A stretch of DNA of 46,132 bases from Candidatus Lambdaproteobacteria bacterium RIFOXYD2_FULL_56_26 (lineage in GTDB: Bacteria > SAR324 > XYD2-FULL-50-16): the NCBI GenBank assembly GCA_001783715.1, contig MFNF01000012.1, positions 1 to 46,132 of the forward strand, written 5' to 3'. Shown in pieces: positions 44,157 through 46,132 of the stretch (its first letter is position 1; each line of letters starts with the position of its first letter). Below the pieces are notes generated by a model, which had not been told where the DNA came from, did no database searches, and was given only the letters and a program-made list of their open reading frames with translations. Position numbers and translations under genes: made by a program.

Positions 44157-44692
44157 AGAAACTGATCCTGATTGCCCTGATGGGGCTGAGTCTGGCCGCC
44201 TGTGAAACCAAACCCAAGCCCAACAGGGATTTTGCCACCTTTGCCAAAGAAGCGGGCATGGCCCCCGAAGAGCCGGGGCAGTTGGCGATGGATTTTGAAT
44301 ACAAACTCTTGGGCGGACCGACCGAAAAACTTTCGGACAACCGGGGCAAGTTTGTGTTCCTGAACTTTTGGGCCACTTGGTGTTACCCCTGCAAGCAAGA
44401 GATGCCGGACATCGAAAAGCTGCTGGCCCACATGCAGGGCAAGCCCTTTAGGGTCTTGGCGGTCAGCGTCGGCGAAGGGGCGGAAAAGGTGGCCCCCTTC
44501 AAACGAGACTTCCCTTACAGCTTTGACTTTGTGTTGGATGGGGACGCAAAAATTTCGGACCTGTACAAAGTTCGTATGTTGCCCACCACCTTGTTGATCG
44601 ATCCCCAAGGCCGGATCATCGCCAAGGCCGTTGGCCCCCGCCAATGGGCGGCCGAAGAGTTTTACCGTGAATTGGACCCGCTGGTCTTGTAG
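44153..44692 (+). CDS. TlpA/ResA-like thioredoxin lipoprotein
   Basis: This 179-residue envelope thioredoxin has a signal peptide with lipobox LAAC (Cys17). The redox motif is NFWATWCYPCKQEMP (Cys77, Cys80), with the cis-Pro in MLPTTLLIDPQG. TlpA/ResA-type proteins keep apocytochrome cysteines reduced for heme attachment, which would serve the ccm products elsewhere in the window. It overlaps cheW by 4 bases. Confidence 0.92.
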   Translation: MKKLILIALMGLSLAACETKPKPNRDFATFAKEAGMAPEEPGQLAMDFEYKLLGGPTEKLSDNRGKFVFLNFWATWCYPCKQEMPDIEKLLAHMQGKPFRVLAVSVGEGAEKVAPFKRDFPYSFDFVLDGDAKISDLYKVRMLPTTLLIDPQGRIIAKAVGPRQWAAEEFYRELDPLVL

Positions 44693-44701
44693 GAGACATC
44701 A

Positions 44702-45109
44702 ATGTTCAACATTGGGATGACCGAATTGTTGTTGATCGGGGCCATCGCCCTGGTGGTCCTGGGGCCTTCCAAGCTGCCCCAGTTTGCCCGGGCCTTGGGC
44801 CGTGCATTGACCGAGTTCAAACGGGCGACCAACGAGTTCAAGACCACCCTCAAAGACGAATTCGACCAAGCCACAGGCCCCCAGACCAAAGATTTGGCCC
44901 TGTTGGCCAAAGAGGTGACCCAAGGACTGAAGCCTCACAAAGACATCACCCATGCCTTGGAAACGGCGGCCAAAGTTTTGGAATCCGGGTCCACCGCTTT
45001 TGAACGCAGGCCCCTGGTGGCCAAGGAAATCCCCAATCCGCCGACCGAAGAAACCCAGCCCCTCCCGACCGAGGTTCCAACCAAGGAACCGAACAACCAA
45101 CCCTCTTAA
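44702..45109 (+). CDS. Twin-arginine translocase TatA/TatB-family protein
   Basis: The protein has 135 residues: an N-terminal single membrane span [22 protein letters not shown], the hinge Gly-Pro, then an amphipathic helix [24 protein letters not shown] and a long charged Pro-rich tail. The start MFxIGxxELLLI and the tail length favour TatB over TatA. No tatC is seen here. GGAGA lies 5-6 bases before the ATG. It is 9 bases after the TlpA-like gene. Confidence 0.88.
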   Translation: MFNIGMTELLLIGAIALVVLGPSKLPQFARALGRALTEFKRATNEFKTTLKDEFDQATGPQTKDLALLAKEVTQGLKPHKDITHALETAAKVLESGSTAFERRPLVAKEIPNPPTEETQPLPTEVPTKEPNNQPS

Positions 45110-45121
45110 GGTTTAACCAAG

Positions 45122-45646
45122 ATGGAAGAACTCAAAGGTTTTATTCGTAACATTCCCGACTTCCCCAAAAAAGGGATCCAATTCAAGGATGTGACCACTT
45201 TGTTCCAAGACCGCTACGGCTTCCAGATGTGTCTGGACGCTTTTGAGTCGATCTTGCGCTACATGCCCATCGACAAGGTGGCGGGGATCGAATCCAGGGG
45301 GTTTGTGTTGGGTGCCGCTTTGGCCGACCGGCTCAAGTGCGGGATGGTCCTGGTCCGCAAAAAAGGCAAACTGCCTGGAGAAACAATCCGGCAGTCCTAT
45401 GAATTGGAATATGGCACCGACGAGCTGGAAGTACACCTAGGTGCCGTCAAACCGGGGGAACGGGTCTTGTTGGTGGACGACCTTTTGGCCACCGGCGGGA
45501 CTTTGGAAGCGGCGGCCAAGTTGATCGAAAAGTTGGGCGGCAAAGTTGAATCCATGGCCTGCATCATCGAGCTGACCGGCCTCAATGGCCGCAAGAAGCT
45601 GGGCAAAACCCCCTTCATCTCCTTGATCAGCTACGACGAAGATTAG
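45122..45646 (+). CDS. apt: Adenine phosphoribosyltransferase
   Basis: This 174-residue purine salvage enzyme converts adenine and PRPP to AMP. It has the family opening FIRNIPDFPKKGIQFKDVTTL, the flexible loop with LVRKKGKLPGETIRQSYELEYGTDELEVH, and the PRPP-binding motif VLLVDDLLATGGT. It is the last gene of the run starting at the radical SAM gene, with a 12-base gap. Confidence 0.97.
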   Translation: MEELKGFIRNIPDFPKKGIQFKDVTTLFQDRYGFQMCLDAFESILRYMPIDKVAGIESRGFVLGAALADRLKCGMVLVRKKGKLPGETIRQSYELEYGTDELEVHLGAVKPGERVLLVDDLLATGGTLEAAAKLIEKLGGKVESMACIIELTGLNGRKKLGKTPFISLISYDED

Positions 45647-45670
45647 CAGTTTATTACATTTGTCTAATTA

Positions 45671-45690
45671 GGCCAACCTCCGGGTTGGCC
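45671..45690. promoter_or_regulatory. Inverted repeat upstream of the MqsR-like gene
   Basis: GGCCAACC-TCCG-GGTTGGCC is a perfect 8-base inverted repeat. Its AACC...GGTT centre recalls the AACCT-spacer-AGGTT operator bound by E. coli MqsA. It overlaps a candidate -35 (TTGGCC 45685-45690, 17 bases, AATTAA 45708-45713). It could also act as a weak terminator for apt, though no T-run follows. Confidence 0.4.
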
Positions 45691-45726
45691 AAATTGTGGA
45701 CGGGGGAAATTAAACAAAAATCAAAG

Positions 45727-45742
45727 GTTGACGATCGTCAAC
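45727..45742. promoter_or_regulatory. Perfect 16-base palindrome before the MqsR-like gene
   Basis: GTTGACGATCGTCAAC is fully self-complementary and ends 13 bases before the toxin ATG. Its location fits an autoregulatory operator of a toxin-antitoxin operon. Confidence 0.55.
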
Positions 45743-45755
45743 TGAATGAGAGAAT

Positions 45756-46061
45756 ATGGTGAGACCAACTAATCAGCTAAAAACGGTTCGCGATTTGCTC
45801 AATCAGGGTCTGTACCGGATCAATCCAGATGTACTACAGAAAGCCAAAGTGGATTTCGGTTGGGAAGAAGGAGAGATCATCAAGGCAGTCAAAAAACTTA
45901 ACGTCTCGCAATGTTACAATACTGTCCCTCACACTCTTGCCCCTACCTGTTGGGTTGACTATTATCGGGCCAAAAACTTGCATTTAGAGAGGGACGTATA
46001 TCTGCACTTTTACGTTCATGCGGGCACCGTGGTGATCAACAGTTTTAAAAAAGGGTCTTGA
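45756..46061 (+). CDS. MqsR-like mRNA interferase toxin
   Basis: This 101-residue protein matches the MqsR layout. An N-terminal helix TVRDLLNQGLYRINPDVLQKA is followed by a helix-turn DFGWEEGEIIKAVKKLNVSQCYNT. The diagnostic C-terminal part is WVDYYRAKNLHLERDVYLHFYVHAGTVVINSFKKG, compared with 'WQDVYxxxxxxxxLYxKFxxxxxxIIxSFKE' in MqsR, a RelE-fold ribonuclease that cuts at GCU. A putative ribosome-binding site (GAGAG) precedes the ATG. The region from 45650 on is clearly AT-richer than the rest, suggesting recent acquisition. Confidence 0.75.
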   Translation: MVRPTNQLKTVRDLLNQGLYRINPDVLQKAKVDFGWEEGEIIKAVKKLNVSQCYNTVPHTLAPTCWVDYYRAKNLHLERDVYLHFYVHAGTVVINSFKKGS

Positions 46062-46097
46062 CTAGCATAGCAGAGATAAAACCTGCTAGACATAGTC

Positions 46098-46132
46098 ATG
46101 GAAAGACTCAACAGGTATGCAAAGCGTTCAAA
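46098..46132 (+). CDS. Possible start of the cognate antitoxin (partial)
   Basis: ATG 46098 opens a frame (MERLNRYAKRS) that runs off the window; an alternative ATG 46116 (MQSVQ) is also open. MqsR operons have the antitoxin second, so a partner is expected here, but these few codons cannot identify it. Confidence 0.2.
   Translation, partial: MERLNRYAKRS

Noticed and set aside
1-46132. CRISPR arrays, insertion sequences, tRNA or rRNA genes
   Set aside because: No regularly spaced direct repeats, transposase-like proteins, terminal inverted repeats or cloverleaf-like segments were seen in the intergenic regions.

Overview
The window is about 46 kb of moderately GC-rich, gene-dense chromosomal DNA from a Gram-negative bacterium. 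I count about 36 protein genes, mostly in tight runs with ATGA or TAATG stop/start overlaps. I see no rRNA, tRNA, CRISPR array, insertion sequence or prophage. The outer envelope is inferred from hldE (LPS inner-core heptose), a small beta-barrel protein, lipoproteins and an outer-membrane-type porin-cytochrome. Respiratory c-type cytochromes are implied by ccmABC, a TlpA/ResA-like thioredoxin and that porin-cytochrome. The lineage is uncertain. A strong look-alike of the spirochaete cytoplasmic filament protein CfpA sits beside proteobacteria-style genes (hldE, ccmABC, a HupK-like gene). My best guess is a deep-branching group such as SAR324/Lambdaproteobacteria or a spirochaete relative; this is inference only.

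Layout. 0.3-3.3 kb: lon with a C-terminal tail carrying six AT-hook motifs. 3.4-8.5 kb (minus): an operon of a CfpA-like protein, a protein resembling degenerate EIIA plus HPr, and a pyruvate-phosphate-dikinase-like protein that has lost its ATP-grasp motif. 8.7-11.2 kb (plus): a small YbjN-like gene and ccmABC, closed by a terminator. 11.3-14.6 kb (minus): HupK-like, HypB-like without metal ligands, a DEDDh exonuclease, and a secreted DUF3047-like protein. 14.8-19.3 kb: a diacylglycerol-kinase-like gene, a beta-barrel gene, and hldE-rsmD-secreted orphan. 19.3-22.4 kb: rsmI, a CsgG-like/FGE-sulfatase fusion, and a LysM-M23 lipoprotein. 22.6-25.7 kb: a 1032-residue orphan. 25.7-30.0 kb (minus): GH77 glucanotransferase, glutamate formiminotransferase, porin-cytochrome. 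30.0-30.7 kb is non-coding; 30.7-31.2 kb is a pentapeptide-repeat protein. 31.3-39.9 kb (minus): ligA, trkA, an AI-2E-family permease and a 1329-residue coiled-coil orphan. 40.1-45.6 kb (plus): a protein made of 48-residue repeats, a radical SAM protein, pyrD, cheW, tlpA-like, tatA/B and apt. 45.7-46.1 kb: an AT-richer MqsR-like toxin with palindromic operators; its presumed antitoxin runs off the end.

The housekeeping content is ordinary, but two themes stand out. First, several genes are homologues of well-known enzymes that have lost signature residues while keeping the fold: the PPDK-like and EIIA/HPr-like pair, the HupK-like and HypB-like pair, and a DAG-kinase-like protein. The first pair could be a PEP-driven phosphorelay derived from PPDK rather than enzyme I. 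Second, there are large lineage-specific structural proteins: the CfpA-like filament protein, a 48-residue-repeat protein, and 1032- and 1329-residue orphans.
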